Assembly (NCBI GenBank): GCA_021786265.1
Contig: JAJYNP010000226.1
Span: forward strand, 1 to 64,000
DNA length: 64,000 nucleotides
Direction: 5' to 3'
Source of the DNA: Chloroflexota bacterium
Lineage (GTDB): Bacteria > Chloroflexota > Limnocylindria > Limnocylindrales > CSP1-4
The translations under genes were made by a program, and so were the position numbers. Shown one piece after another: positions 42,493 through 51,204 of this stretch (the first letter of the stretch is position 1; the number at the start of each line of letters is the position of its first letter). The notes under the pieces were generated by a model, which searched no databases, was not told the DNA's origin, and saw nothing but the letters and a program-made list of their open reading frames with translations.

Positions 42493-43464
42493 ATGCGCGA
42501 TCGGCAGTTCGGGCGGACCAGGTGGCTCGTCAGCGAGCTCGGCTATGGCATGTGGGGCATGGGCGGCTGGACCGGCTCGGACGACGAGCGCTCCCGCCAG
42601 GCACTGCAGGCGGCCGTGGACCGCGGTGTGACGTTCTTCGACACTGCCTGGGCCTACGGTGACGGCCGCAGCGAGCGGCTCCTGGGCGAGCTGGTCCGCG
42701 CGAACCCCGGCCGCCGTCTCTACACGGCCACGAAGATCCCACCGAAGGACCGGCGGTGGCCATCGCGCCGCGGCGACGCGCTGGAGCACGCCTTCCCGCC
42801 CGATCACATCCGCGAGTACGCCGAGAAGAGCCTGACGAACCTCGGCATCGACGCGGTCGACCTGGTCCAGTTCCACGTCTGGGAGGACGATTGGGCAACC
42901 GACGATCGCTGGCAGCGCGCGATGGACGACCTGAAGCGCGAACGGCTGGTGCGGGCCGTGGGGATCAGCGTCAACCGCTGGGAGCCGTCCAACGTGCTCC
43001 GGACGCTCCGCACCGGCCTGGTCGACGCCGTGCAGGTGATCTACAACATCTTCGACCAGGCCCCCGAGGACGAGCTCTTCCCGGCCTGCCGCGAGCTCGG
43101 CGTGGCCGTGATCGCGCGCGTGCCGTTCGACGAAGGGACCCTCACCGGCGCGCTGACCCTCGAGACCCGCTGGCCCGAGGGCGACTGGCGCAACACCTAC
43201 TTCGTGCCCGAGAACCTCCGCCAGAGCGTCGCGCATGCAGAGGCGCTCCGGCCGCTCGTGCCCGCCGGCATGGCGATGGCCGAGATGGCGCTCCGGTTCG
43301 TCATCTCGAGCCCCGATGTGTCGACCGTGATCCCCGGCATGCGCAGCCCGGAGCGCGTGGCGCAGAACGCAGGCGCGATCGACGCGGGCCCGCTCCCGCG
43401 CGATCTGCTCGACCGCCTGCGCGGGCATCGCTGGGATCGCACTCCGACCGCCTGGTCGCAGTAG
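42493..43464 (+). CDS. Aldo/keto reductase
   Basis: A 323-residue NADPH-dependent reductase of the TIM-barrel family. The catalytic tetrad is complete: Asp50 (FFDTAWAYGDG), Tyr55, Lys81 (YTATKI) and His128 (VQFHVWEDD). The end of the barrel carries ALRFVISSPDVSTVIPGMRS, typical of the bacterial family acting on sugars or aldehydes. AGGAG stands nine bases before the ATG. No neighbouring pathway gene reveals the substrate. Confidence 0.9.
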   Translation: MRDRQFGRTRWLVSELGYGMWGMGGWTGSDDERSRQALQAAVDRGVTFFDTAWAYGDGRSERLLGELVRANPGRRLYTATKIPPKDRRWPSRRGDALEHAFPPDHIREYAEKSLTNLGIDAVDLVQFHVWEDDWATDDRWQRAMDDLKRERLVRAVGISVNRWEPSNVLRTLRTGLVDAVQVIYNIFDQAPEDELFPACRELGVAVIARVPFDEGTLTGALTLETRWPEGDWRNTYFVPENLRQSVAHAEALRPLVPAGMAMAEMALRFVISSPDVSTVIPGMRSPERVAQNAGAIDAGPLPRDLLDRLRGHRWDRTPTAWSQ

Positions 43465-43550
43465 CCGGTTGATCGAAGGTGGCGGCAGGCGGTTCCGGCC
43501 TGCCGTGGTACGGTGCGGTCGGGACATCGACGAGACATGGAGGGCACCGC

Positions 43551-43916
43551 ATGGCGGGGAATCCAGTGACGGCGGCCTACTACTACCGGGTGCGCTGGGG
43601 GCACCACGACGAGTGGGTCGAGCTGTTCCTCCGCAACCACTGGCCGATCCTCCGCGAGCAGCAACGCGGCGGCCGGATCCTGGACGTGCACCTGTACCAG
43701 CCGCGCTTCCATGGCGACGGACGCGCCGACTGGGACGTGCTCGTGACGATCACCTATCGCGACTGGGCCGCGATGGAGGAGCACTCGGAGCCCGAGATCG
43801 CCAGGCGTCTCTACCCGGACCAGGAGGCGTTCCGCGCGGACGAACAGCGGCGCTTCGAGTTGCTCGAGGCGCACTGGGACGCGCCGCTCGAGGAACGGCC
43901 GCTCCCGCAGGCGTAG
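43551..43916 (+). CDS. Small soluble protein, possibly dimeric alpha/beta barrel
   Basis: A 121-residue protein. The chain TAAYYYRVRWGHHDEWVELF, followed by VLVTITYRDWAAMEEHSEPE, has the strand-helix rhythm of ABM-like dimeric alpha/beta-barrel proteins, but no family was identified. GGAGGG six bases upstream supports the ATG at 43551. The next gene, 64 bases on, encodes a clear ABM domain, so the two may work together. Confidence 0.65.
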   Translation: MAGNPVTAAYYYRVRWGHHDEWVELFLRNHWPILREQQRGGRILDVHLYQPRFHGDGRADWDVLVTITYRDWAAMEEHSEPEIARRLYPDQEAFRADEQRRFELLEAHWDAPLEERPLPQA

Positions 43917-43979
43917 CCGTCGACGACACGCGTCGCCGCCGTCGACGCCGGTCGCCGCCATCTTCGGAGAGGACGCCAG

Positions 43980-44288
43980 ATGCACGTCACGATCGTCCAC
44001 GTCCACGTGCTGCCCGAACACGTGGAGGAGTTCATCGCCGTGACCCGGGCCAACCACGAGGGCTCGATCCGGGAGCCGGGCAACCGGCGGTTCGACATCC
44101 TGCAGTCGGTCGACGATCCCACGCGCTTCGTCTTCTACGAGGCGTACGTCGATGCCGCCGCCGCGCAGGCGCACCGGGAGACGCCGCACTACCTGGCGTG
44201 GCGCGACACCGTGGCGGACTGGATGGTCGAACCGCGCCAGGGGGTCCGCTACACCGGGCTGCTGCCCGAGGCCGGGCCGGGGGCCTGA
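43980..44288 (+). CDS. Antibiotic biosynthesis monooxygenase (ABM) domain protein
   Basis: A 102-residue single-domain protein. The start HVTIVHVHVLPEHVEEFIAV, the central NHEGSIREPGNRRFDILQS and the strand FVFYEAYVDAAAAQAH are characteristic of the ABM/LsrG-like family, which includes small monooxygenases and isomerases acting without cofactors. GGAGAGG stands upstream of the ATG. Its last 40 bases overlap the convergent YkoP-like gene. Confidence 0.85.
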   Translation: MHVTIVHVHVLPEHVEEFIAVTRANHEGSIREPGNRRFDILQSVDDPTRFVFYEAYVDAAAAQAHRETPHYLAWRDTVADWMVEPRQGVRYTGLLPEAGPGA

Positions 44289-44857
44289 TCGGCCGCGCCG
44301 TAGTGTCCCTGCAGGGCGCGGTCCGACAGCCACGCGTCGACCGAGCTCAGCGGGCCGTGGCCGTACCGCAACCGCTCGCGCCCGGCGGACGACCAGTGGA
44401 CCAGGAGCCAGCGGAAGTACCAGTCCTGCACGCGGCGCCAGGGGGTCCGCGCACGAGGCCGCAGCTCCCAGTGCTCGCGCGAGGCCAGCCGCGCCATGAT
44501 CCCGACCGCATGGAGCGCCACCGGGCGGCGCTCGGGCGGGCGGTTCGTCGACCACGCGGCGAGCGCGCGCAGGTCGGCCCGCGCCTCGCGATAGGCCGCC
44601 GCCAGCCCGGCCGCGCTCTCCAGCTCGCGAACCCGACCATTCAGCAGGTGCACCTCGCCGACCGGGTCGCCCGGCCGGACGACCGTGCCATCGGCGAGCG
44701 TGACCTCGCGCCCGTGGTGCCTGGCGATCTCCAGCCCCAGAATCCCGTCGCCCCGCATCGGCCGGATCCTCCGCCGCCGCCGGTCGAACCCTTCCCAGGC
44801 GGCGAGGATCGGGTCGAGGATCCCGGGCGGCGCCGCACGGTCCGAATCGGCCGGCAT
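44249..44857 (-). CDS. YkoP-like domain protein
   Basis: A 202-residue soluble protein. It contains GDGILGLEIARHHGREVTLADG, VRPGDPVGEVHLLNGRV and a C-terminal RRVQDWYFRWLLVHW stretch. The GDPVGEVHL element resembles that of YkoP-type proteins found next to glycan-related genes; the role is not known. It starts two bases after the MFS gene's stop, so the two are one operon. It overlaps the convergent ABM gene by 40 bases at its end. Confidence 0.55.
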   Translation of the reverse strand: MPADSDRAAPPGILDPILAAWEGFDRRRRRIRPMRGDGILGLEIARHHGREVTLADGTVVRPGDPVGEVHLLNGRVRELESAAGLAAAYREARADLRALAAWSTNRPPERRPVALHAVGIMARLASREHWELRPRARTPWRRVQDWYFRWLLVHWSSAGRERLRYGHGPLSSVDAWLSDRALQGHYGAADQAPGPASGSSPV

Positions 44858-44859
44858 CG

Positions 44860-46143
44860 CTACACCGCATCCGGCGAGGCCGCCGGTTCGTGGACATGCG
44901 TCACGGCCCACGCGCCGATCACGAACTCGATCGCCGCCAGCATGAAGACGGCGCGGTAGCCGGCCCCGTAGCGCATGCCGTTGATGAGGTCCGCCACGGG
45001 TCCACCCACCGCCACAGCCAGCACCGCCGAGGCGGCCGTCACCGTGTTGGACAGGCCCAGGTAGCGCCCGGCCTCGCCGGGAGGCGCCACGTCGGTGAGC
45101 AGGGCCCAGTCCGCCGAAAGGAAGATACCGAGCGCGAGCCCAAAGGGGATCGCGATCGCGAACAGCGAGAGGTAGGAGGGCGCGACCGCGAACGCCACGG
45201 AGCCCACCGCGCCGGAAACCGCGCTCAGGGCCACGGTCCGGACGCGGCCCCAGCGCGCGGTCATGGCGCCGCCGGGGATGGCCGCAATCAACGCCACGAG
45301 CACGACCGCACCCGCCAGGGGGGCGACGAGGGTGCCCGCCTGGTCGCCGAGCCTGATCGAGTCCTCCAGGTAGTAGTAGACGAACGGCTGGAGGGTCCCG
45401 GTGGCCATGAGGATCGCAAGCCTCGAGCCGAGCAGCCACAGGTAGTCGCGCTGCTCCAGGACGTCCCGTCCCCACACCTCGAGCACCATCGTCCGCACCG
45501 CCCTGCGCCACCGGCCCGGGTCCAGGAACCCCCCCATTCCGGCCGCGTGCCAGCGCAGGCGCGGCAGGTGTGGCTCGCCGGATCGACCGTCTCGTTCGTC
45601 GACGCCGACGACCGTGATCAGTGTGCCGAGCCCGAGGCTGACCGCGGTGAAGGCGACAGCCAGCGCCACGTGGCCGGTCACGGCGAGGACGCCGGCGACA
45701 GCGACACCCACGACCTGGCCGGCCATCTGTGCCCCTCCCAGGAAGCCGGAGGCGAGCCCGCGGCGTCCACGGGGCACGAGATCGGGCAGCAGCCCCTGGT
45801 AGGGTCCCTGGGCCGTGTTCGACGCGATCTCGATGCACAGCATCACCACCAGGATGGCCCAGTACGACCCGGAGAGGGCGAGGACCCCGAGCAGGACCAG
45901 CTGGACGGCCACGCCGACCACCATCAGCGGGCGGCGCCGACCCCAGGGCGTGACAAGCCGGTCGCTGGCGGAGCCGGAGAAGGGCTGGACGACGATCGCC
46001 ACGATCGCCTGGAGGCCGGCGATCAGCGAGAGTGCGGAGGTCTTGATCGCGGCCGGCACGAGCTGCTCGACCAGCCTGGGCAGCACGATGGTCGTCAGGG
46101 AGCCCCAGGTGACCGAGAGGCCGAAGTAGTACGCAGTGAGCAC
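44860..46143 (-). CDS. MFS transporter (sugar/cation symporter-like)
   Basis: A transporter of at least 427 residues with about 12 membrane segments. The cytoplasmic loop SDRLVTPWGRRRPLMVVG between helices 2 and 3 is typical of the sucrose/GPH-type branch, so a sugar or sugar acid is a plausible substrate. GTG at 46143 puts the first helix right at the N-terminus and has no ribosome binding site. A CTG at 46215, also in frame, follows GGGAG by nine bases and would add 24 hydrophilic residues, a more usual start for the fold. It is co-transcribed with the YkoP-like gene. Confidence 0.8.
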   Translation of the reverse strand: MLTAYYFGLSVTWGSLTTIVLPRLVEQLVPAAIKTSALSLIAGLQAIVAIVVQPFSGSASDRLVTPWGRRRPLMVVGVAVQLVLLGVLALSGSYWAILVVMLCIEIASNTAQGPYQGLLPDLVPRGRRGLASGFLGGAQMAGQVVGVAVAGVLAVTGHVALAVAFTAVSLGLGTLITVVGVDERDGRSGEPHLPRLRWHAAGMGGFLDPGRWRRAVRTMVLEVWGRDVLEQRDYLWLLGSRLAILMATGTLQPFVYYYLEDSIRLGDQAGTLVAPLAGAVVLVALIAAIPGGAMTARWGRVRTVALSAVSGAVGSVAFAVAPSYLSLFAIAIPFGLALGIFLSADWALLTDVAPPGEAGRYLGLSNTVTAASAVLAVAVGGPVADLINGMRYGAGYRAVFMLAAIEFVIGAWAVTHVHEPAASPDAV

Positions 46144-46356
46144 GGACAGCCACCGCAGCCCGGCCGCTTCCTCGCCGGCCTGTCCCTCGACCGTGCGGAC
46201 GTGCTCGCCCTGCAGCGTGCTCGTCTCCCTCCGGGGCGTCGGTCCCGGCCGTCACCACCGTGCGGCCGAGCCACCGAATTCTGGCCCCGATTCGCACTAT
46301 ACGCGACCACGGCCGGCTGACGGTCAACCACCGCTGGCGGCGTGCATGATCGGCGC

Positions 46357-46953
46357 TCAGCCGGCGAACCCGGGTTCCGCGACGTGCACGGCGCGGAACC
46401 CGAAGAGCCGCGTGCCCGACCGCTGCCACGCGCTGCCCGCGAGCCCGGCCTTCCGGCAGACCGCGTCCAGGGTGGTCGCCTCGTCCCAGCCGTACTCCTC
46501 GGCAACCTGCGGCAGCAGCAGCGCCCGCCTGCCCGATCGCTCCACGATGATCCCCTGGGATCGCGCGTCGAACGCCTCGGGGCCCGGCAGCTCCACCGGC
46601 GGCGCGAGGACGGACACCTCGATCCGGATCTCCGGGATCTCCGCGTCGGAGACGGGCATGAACCGCGGATCCTCGAGCGGCACGATCGCGCCGGCGATCA
46701 GCACGTTCCTCCAGAGCGGACGGTCGAACTCGAGGTTGCCCATGCAGCCACGCAGTTCGCCGTGTTCGTGGAGCGTGACGAACGCGGCCGCCGGCGCCAG
46801 GAGCACGGGCGGCAAGGCCGCCGGGTCGACGACGGTGGGCGGCTGGTTGCGGATTGCCGCCACGACCGCGTCCCGGGCCAGGCGAAGCAGCGCCGCGGTG
46901 GCATCCGCGTCCAGCTCCGGCGCGGCCGGCGCGTTGACGACTTCGGATGGCAC
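46357..46953 (-). CDS. AMMECR1 domain protein (AmmeMemoRadiSam system protein A)
   Basis: A 198-residue protein of the AMMECR1 family. The invariant LRGCMG motif occurs as GELRGCMGNLEF, with further FMPVSDAEIPEIRIEVSVL and GIIVERSGRRALLLPQVAEEYGWD. The function of this family is unsettled; in many genomes it occurs with a MEMO protein and a radical SAM enzyme, but neither is next to it here. GTG at 46953 has GGAGG five bases upstream; the longer frame to 47115 lacks similarity. Confidence 0.9.
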   Translation of the reverse strand: MPSEVVNAPAAPELDADATAALLRLARDAVVAAIRNQPPTVVDPAALPPVLLAPAAAFVTLHEHGELRGCMGNLEFDRPLWRNVLIAGAIVPLEDPRFMPVSDAEIPEIRIEVSVLAPPVELPGPEAFDARSQGIIVERSGRRALLLPQVAEEYGWDEATTLDAVCRKAGLAGSAWQRSGTRLFGFRAVHVAEPGFAG

Positions 46954-47155
46954 GGTCCCCTCCCATGACGCAAGCCGGGCCCGTCCGCCCGCCAACCCGC
47001 GTCGCGTGGCACGCTCGCGCCCGCGTTGATGCTCGTCCGCGGCCACCGCGTGCTGAAGGTCCGGGCGGCCCCTCGTGGGCGTCCGATGGTCAGGTCGCCG
47101 CGGCCGGTCCGGCACCGCCTCCAGCGCGGGCGGCGGCCCGACCGAGGCCGGTCGC

Positions 47156-47770
47156 TCAGCCGGTGGTGATGCCTCGACCGGCGGCCCCTCCCTCCGCCGG
47201 CTCGCCCGCCGCCGGCTCGCCCGCCGCGAGGATCAGGCGGCGGAGGTCTGCGAGCGCGTCCACGACCGCGCGCTGGCGCTGGGGCTCGAGCTCCTCGACC
47301 AGGCCCCGCAGCCAGGCCATGGCCGCCCGCTGCGCCTGCTCGAGCTGGCCCATCCCGGTAGCGCTGAGCGTGAGCCGGATCCGGCGGCGCTCGACCGGAT
47401 CGATCTCCCGGTCCACCAGGTCCTGGCGGACGAGCCGGCTCACCAGCTCGGAGGCGGCGGGAACGGAGGTCCCGAGGTGATCCGCGATCTCGGACAATCC
47501 GCTGCCCGGGTTGCGCCGAAGGTAGAGGAGCGTGCGGAACTGCGCGACCGACATGCCCGCCGGCCGGCCCTCCCGCATGCGCCCCCGGATGGCCCGCATG
47601 ACCAGCGGCACATTCTCCAGGATCGCGGCGGCGGCGGCATCCGGGTCCTCCCGTGGCGCGGCGTCGCCCGGGCGCTGGGACCGCATGGCGTCAGCCGGCG
47701 TCCGGGACCCGTCGGGAGCCGCGCGCGGCTCCTCACTGTCGACGCCGGGCGGTGTCGCGGACGTCTGCAT
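47156..47770 (-). CDS. MarR-family transcriptional repressor of the efflux operon
   Basis: A 204-residue regulator. After a 55-residue polar lead, the winged helix-turn-helix is seen as FRTLLYLRRNPGSGLSEIADHLGTSVPAASELVSRL, followed by the wing VDREIDPVERRRIRLTLSATG and a dimerisation helix. Fifty-six bases separate it from the divergent ABC ATPase gene, so it is the likely local repressor. A TATCAT element six bases before the ATG (leaderless) and an imperfect inverted repeat at 47787-47801 support self-regulation. Confidence 0.9.
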   Translation of the reverse strand: MQTSATPPGVDSEEPRAAPDGSRTPADAMRSQRPGDAAPREDPDAAAAAILENVPLVMRAIRGRMREGRPAGMSVAQFRTLLYLRRNPGSGLSEIADHLGTSVPAASELVSRLVRQDLVDREIDPVERRRIRLTLSATGMGQLEQAQRAAMAWLRGLVEELEPQRQRAVVDALADLRRLILAAGEPAAGEPAEGGAAGRGITTG

Positions 47771-47776
47771 GGCCCG

Positions 47777-47801
47777 ATGATAGACTGTTAAGCGTCCTAA
47801 C
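47777..47801. promoter_or_regulatory. MarR -10 element and candidate operator
   Basis: TATCAT on the minus strand (47777-47782) lies six bases before the MarR ATG. Just upstream is GTTAAGCGTCCTAAC (47787-47801), with GTTA and TAAC as outer arms. It would overlap the spacer of the MarR promoter and the start region of the divergent efflux operon. Confidence 0.5.
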
Positions 47802-47826
47802 TGTATTCCTCTCGCCCGAGGACGCG

Positions 47827-48624
47827 ATGCCGCAGGCAATCGAAACCAGCCAGCTGACCCGGCGGTTCGGGTCGGTCACCGCAGTCGACGCCCTCTCTCT
47901 GGCTGTGAGACCGGGAGAGGTGTTCGGTCTGCTGGGGCCCAACGGGGCAGGCAAGACCACCACCATCAAGATGCTCATCACACTGCTGCCGCCCACGTCG
48001 GGCTCCGCCACGGTGGCCGGGTACGACGTGATCGCCGAGCAGCGGCTGGTCCGCCGTTCCATCGGGTACGTGCCCCAGCTCCTCTCGTCCGACGGCGCAC
48101 TCAGCGCCAGGGAGAACCTGGACATCTCGGGCCGCCTCTATCACATCCCCTCGGCGGACCGCCAGGCACGCATCTCCGAGGCGCTCGAGTTCATGGGGCT
48201 GGCGGATGTCGGCGACAACCTGGTGCGGACCTTCTCGGGCGGCATGATCCGCCGCCTCGAGATCGCCCAGGCCATGCTCCACCGGCCACAGATCCTGTTC
48301 CTCGACGAGCCGACCGTGGGGCTCGACCCGGTGGCCCGCCGCGCCGTCTGGGAGCATGTGCGCCGGCTGCGCGACCGCGAGGGCACCACCATCCTGCTCA
48401 CCACGCATTACATGGACGAGGCGGCCGAACTCTGCGAGCGGGTCGGGATCATGCACCTCGGCAAGCTTGTCGCGCTGGGGACCCCCGAATCGCTGGCCGC
48501 GGAGGTGGGACCGGCCGCCACCCTCGACGACGTCTTCACCCACTACACCGGCAGCGACCTGGGCGAAGGAGGAACGTATCGTGACGTCGCTCGAACGCGC
48601 CGCACGGCCCACCGCCTGGGCTGA
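47827..48624 (+). CDS. ABC transporter ATP-binding protein, drug-resistance (DrrA) type
   Basis: A 265-residue ATPase. Walker A GPNGAGKTT, the Q-loop region YVPQLLSSDGALSARENL, signature FSGGMIRRLEIAQAM, Walker B ILFLDEPTVGLDP and the switch His in LLTTHYMDEA are all present. The C-terminus (TLDDVFTHYTG) is that of daunorubicin-resistance-type exporters. It energises the permease encoded by the next gene, which overlaps it by 44 bases. Divergent from the MarR regulator. Confidence 0.92.
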   Translation: MPQAIETSQLTRRFGSVTAVDALSLAVRPGEVFGLLGPNGAGKTTTIKMLITLLPPTSGSATVAGYDVIAEQRLVRRSIGYVPQLLSSDGALSARENLDISGRLYHIPSADRQARISEALEFMGLADVGDNLVRTFSGGMIRRLEIAQAMLHRPQILFLDEPTVGLDPVARRAVWEHVRRLRDREGTTILLTTHYMDEAAELCERVGIMHLGKLVALGTPESLAAEVGPAATLDDVFTHYTGSDLGEGGTYRDVARTRRTAHRLG

Positions 48625-49405
48625 GCCTCCGGCGGCCGTCCGGTTCTTCCTCGACGCCTGGACGGTCGCGGAGGCCGAACTGCAGAAGCTCGTCCACGAC
48701 CCGACCGAGCTGCTGACCCGCGCGGTCCAGCCCATCCTGTGGTTGCTCGTGTTCGGCCAGGTGCTGGCGCGGGCGCGCGCGATCCCGACCGGGCAGCTCG
48801 GCTACATCGACTTCCTGGCGCCGGGCGTGCTGGCCCAGAGCGCGCTCTTCTCGGCGATCTTCTTCGGGATCGCGGTGATCTGGGAGCGCGACCTGGGCGT
48901 CCTGCACAAGTACCTCGTCAGCCCGGCGTCCCGCCTCTCGCTCGTGACCGGCAAGGCGCTGGCCGGAGGCCTGCGCGCCCTGGTGCAGGCGGCGGTCGTG
49001 TACATGGTCGCCGCGATCATCGGCGTCCACCTGCAGCTCGGGATCCCGCAGCTGGTCGGAGTCTCGGTGGTGGTCGTGCTGGGGGCGGCCGGGTTCGCCA
49101 CGTTCTCGCTGGTGATCGCCTGCCTGGTCCGGACCCGGGAGCGCTTCATGGGGATCGGCCAGGTCCTGACCATGCCGCTCTTCTTCGCCAGCAGCGCGGT
49201 CTATCCGGTGGCGCTCATGCCGGGCTGGCTGCAGGCCCTCGCCAGGGTCAACCCGCTCACCTACCAGGTCGACGCGCTCCGCAGCCTGATGGTCTCCGGG
49301 GGCAGCGCCACGTTCCCGATCCCGCTGGACTTCGGCGTGCTGGTGTTCGCACTGGTCGTGCTCGTGGTCATCGCGGCGCGGCTCTACCCGCGCCTGGCGA
49401 TGTGA
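48581..49405 (+). CDS. ABC transporter permease, ABC-2 type (DrrB-like)
   Basis: A 274-residue membrane protein with six hydrophobic segments. It has the ABC-2 pattern with VQPILWLLVFGQVLARA, the intracellular WERDLGVLHKYLVSPASR motif, and VNPLTYQVDALRSL near the end. GTG at 48581 has AGGAGG eight bases upstream, inside the preceding gene. Together with the ATPase it forms a two-component exporter for a drug, lipid or metabolite. The stop overlaps the start of the MFS pump gene. Confidence 0.92.
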   Translation: MTSLERAARPTAWAEPPAAVRFFLDAWTVAEAELQKLVHDPTELLTRAVQPILWLLVFGQVLARARAIPTGQLGYIDFLAPGVLAQSALFSAIFFGIAVIWERDLGVLHKYLVSPASRLSLVTGKALAGGLRALVQAAVVYMVAAIIGVHLQLGIPQLVGVSVVVVLGAAGFATFSLVIACLVRTRERFMGIGQVLTMPLFFASSAVYPVALMPGWLQALARVNPLTYQVDALRSLMVSGGSATFPIPLDFGVLVFALVVLVVIAARLYPRLAM

Positions 49406-51204
49406 TGGCCCGCGGGGTGCGGTCGCGCCGTGACGACCCCAACTACCGGTGGGTGGCGCTGTCGAACACGACGCTCGGGGTGCTGATGTCGGCGATCGAC
49501 GGCTCGATCGTCATCATCTCGCTGCCGGCCATCTTCACCGGCATCAAGCTCAACCCGCTCGACCCCGGGAGCACCAGCTACCTGCTCTGGGTCATGATGG
49601 GCTACCTGCTCGTGACCGCGGTGCTGGTGGTGGCGTTCGGACGGCTGGGCGACATGTACGGGCGCGTCCGGATGTACAACGCGGGCTTTGCCGTCTTCAC
49701 CGCCGGGTCGCTGCTCCTCGCGGCCACGCCCTTCACGGGCCCGGCGGGTGCCATCTGGATCATCGGCATGCGCTTCGTCCAGGCGATCGGCGGCGCCTTC
49801 CTCTTCGCCAACGCGCAGGCCATCCTCACCGACGCCTTCCCGGCCGAGCAGCGTGGCCTCGCGTTCGGCATCAACGGTGTCTCGTTCCTGGCCGGCCAGT
49901 TCATCGGGCTGGTCGTGGGCGGTATCCTGGCCGCCATCAACTGGCGGCTGGTCTTCTTCGTGAGCGTCCCCGTGGGGCTTGCCGGCACGATCTGGGCGTA
50001 CCTGCGCCTGGAGGAGCTGGGGACGGTCAGCCATGCCCGGATCGACTGGCCCGGCAACCTGACCTTCGCCGTGGGCCTGACGGCGCTCCTGATCGGGATC
50101 ACCTACGGCATCCAGCCCTACGGCGGTCAGACCATGGGCTGGACCAATCCCTTCGTGCTCGCGATGATCGGCGGCGGCCTCGTGCTGCTGGCCGTGTTCC
50201 TGTGGATCGAGCGCCGCGCGGACCAGCCACTCTTCGATCTCGACCTGTTCCGCATCCGCGCCTTCAGCGCGGGCAACCTCGCCGGCTTCCTGGCGTCGCT
50301 CGGTCGGGGCGGGCTGTCCTTCATGCTGGTCATCTGGCTGCAGGGAATCTGGCTGCCGCTGCACGGCTACTCGTTCGCCGACACGCCACTCTGGGCCGGC
50401 ATCTACATGCTCCCGCTGACCGTGGGTTCGCTGATCTTCGGGCCCCTGTCGGGCTACCTCTCGGACCGGTTCGGCGCCCGGCCGTTCGCCACCGGGGGCA
50501 TGCTCGTGGCCGCGGCCTCGTTCCTGGGCCTGGTCCTGCTGCCGGTCGACTTCCCGTACTGGGAGTTCGCGGGCCTGTTGCTGGTCAGCGGGATCGGCGG
50601 GGGCCTGTTCATGTCGCCCAACATGGCAGGGATCATGAACAGCGTGCCGGCGCGCCAGCGGGGTGCGGCAGCCGGCATGCGGGCCACCTTCCAGAACACC
50701 GGCATGGTGGTGTCGATCGGCGTCTTCTTCTCGCTGATGATCGCCGGCCTCGCGTCCTCGCTGCCGTCGACCCTGTACCGTGGCCTGGTCGCCAGCGACG
50801 TGCCGGCGGCCGTCGCCGCGCGGATCTCGCACCTTCCGCCGGTGGCGAGCCTGTTCGCCGCGCTGCTCGGCTACAACCCGATGGCCACCCTCCTGCCCGC
50901 GACGGTCCTCCACGCATTGCCCGCCGCCCAGGCCCAGGCCCTCACCGGCAAGGAGTTCTTCCCGCGGTTGATCTCGGCACCACTGCAGCAGGGCCTCGCG
51001 GTCGTGTTCATCGCCGCCGCCCTGATGGCGATCGTCGCGGCCTGGGCCTCCTGGCTCCGCGGAGGGCGCTACGTCCACGAGGAGGCCGCGGCGCGGGACG
51101 GCGATGCCATCAACGCCTCCGACGCCGTCGCGGTGCTGGCCGACACCCGGACGGGTCTCGAGGTGGTGGGGTCCATCGGCCGCAGAGGCGGGCGCGACAC
51201 GTGA
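49405..51204 (+). CDS. MFS multidrug efflux pump, EmrB/QacA (14-helix) family
   Basis: A 599-residue proton-driven transporter with about 14 membrane segments. SAIDGSIVIISLPAIFTGI in the first helix carries the acidic residue typical of DHA2 drug pumps, and GRLGDMYGRVRMYNAG is the loop 2-3 signature. ATG at 49405 overlaps the permease stop by one base; a GTG three bases earlier is also in frame. Its stop overlaps the start of the next exporter. Co-expression with two ABC exporters suggests broad export of toxic compounds. Confidence 0.92.
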   Translation: MARGVRSRRDDPNYRWVALSNTTLGVLMSAIDGSIVIISLPAIFTGIKLNPLDPGSTSYLLWVMMGYLLVTAVLVVAFGRLGDMYGRVRMYNAGFAVFTAGSLLLAATPFTGPAGAIWIIGMRFVQAIGGAFLFANAQAILTDAFPAEQRGLAFGINGVSFLAGQFIGLVVGGILAAINWRLVFFVSVPVGLAGTIWAYLRLEELGTVSHARIDWPGNLTFAVGLTALLIGITYGIQPYGGQTMGWTNPFVLAMIGGGLVLLAVFLWIERRADQPLFDLDLFRIRAFSAGNLAGFLASLGRGGLSFMLVIWLQGIWLPLHGYSFADTPLWAGIYMLPLTVGSLIFGPLSGYLSDRFGARPFATGGMLVAAASFLGLVLLPVDFPYWEFAGLLLVSGIGGGLFMSPNMAGIMNSVPARQRGAAAGMRATFQNTGMVVSIGVFFSLMIAGLASSLPSTLYRGLVASDVPAAVAARISHLPPVASLFAALLGYNPMATLLPATVLHALPAAQAQALTGKEFFPRLISAPLQQGLAVVFIAAALMAIVAAWASWLRGGRYVHEEAAARDGDAINASDAVAVLADTRTGLEVVGSIGRRGGRDT

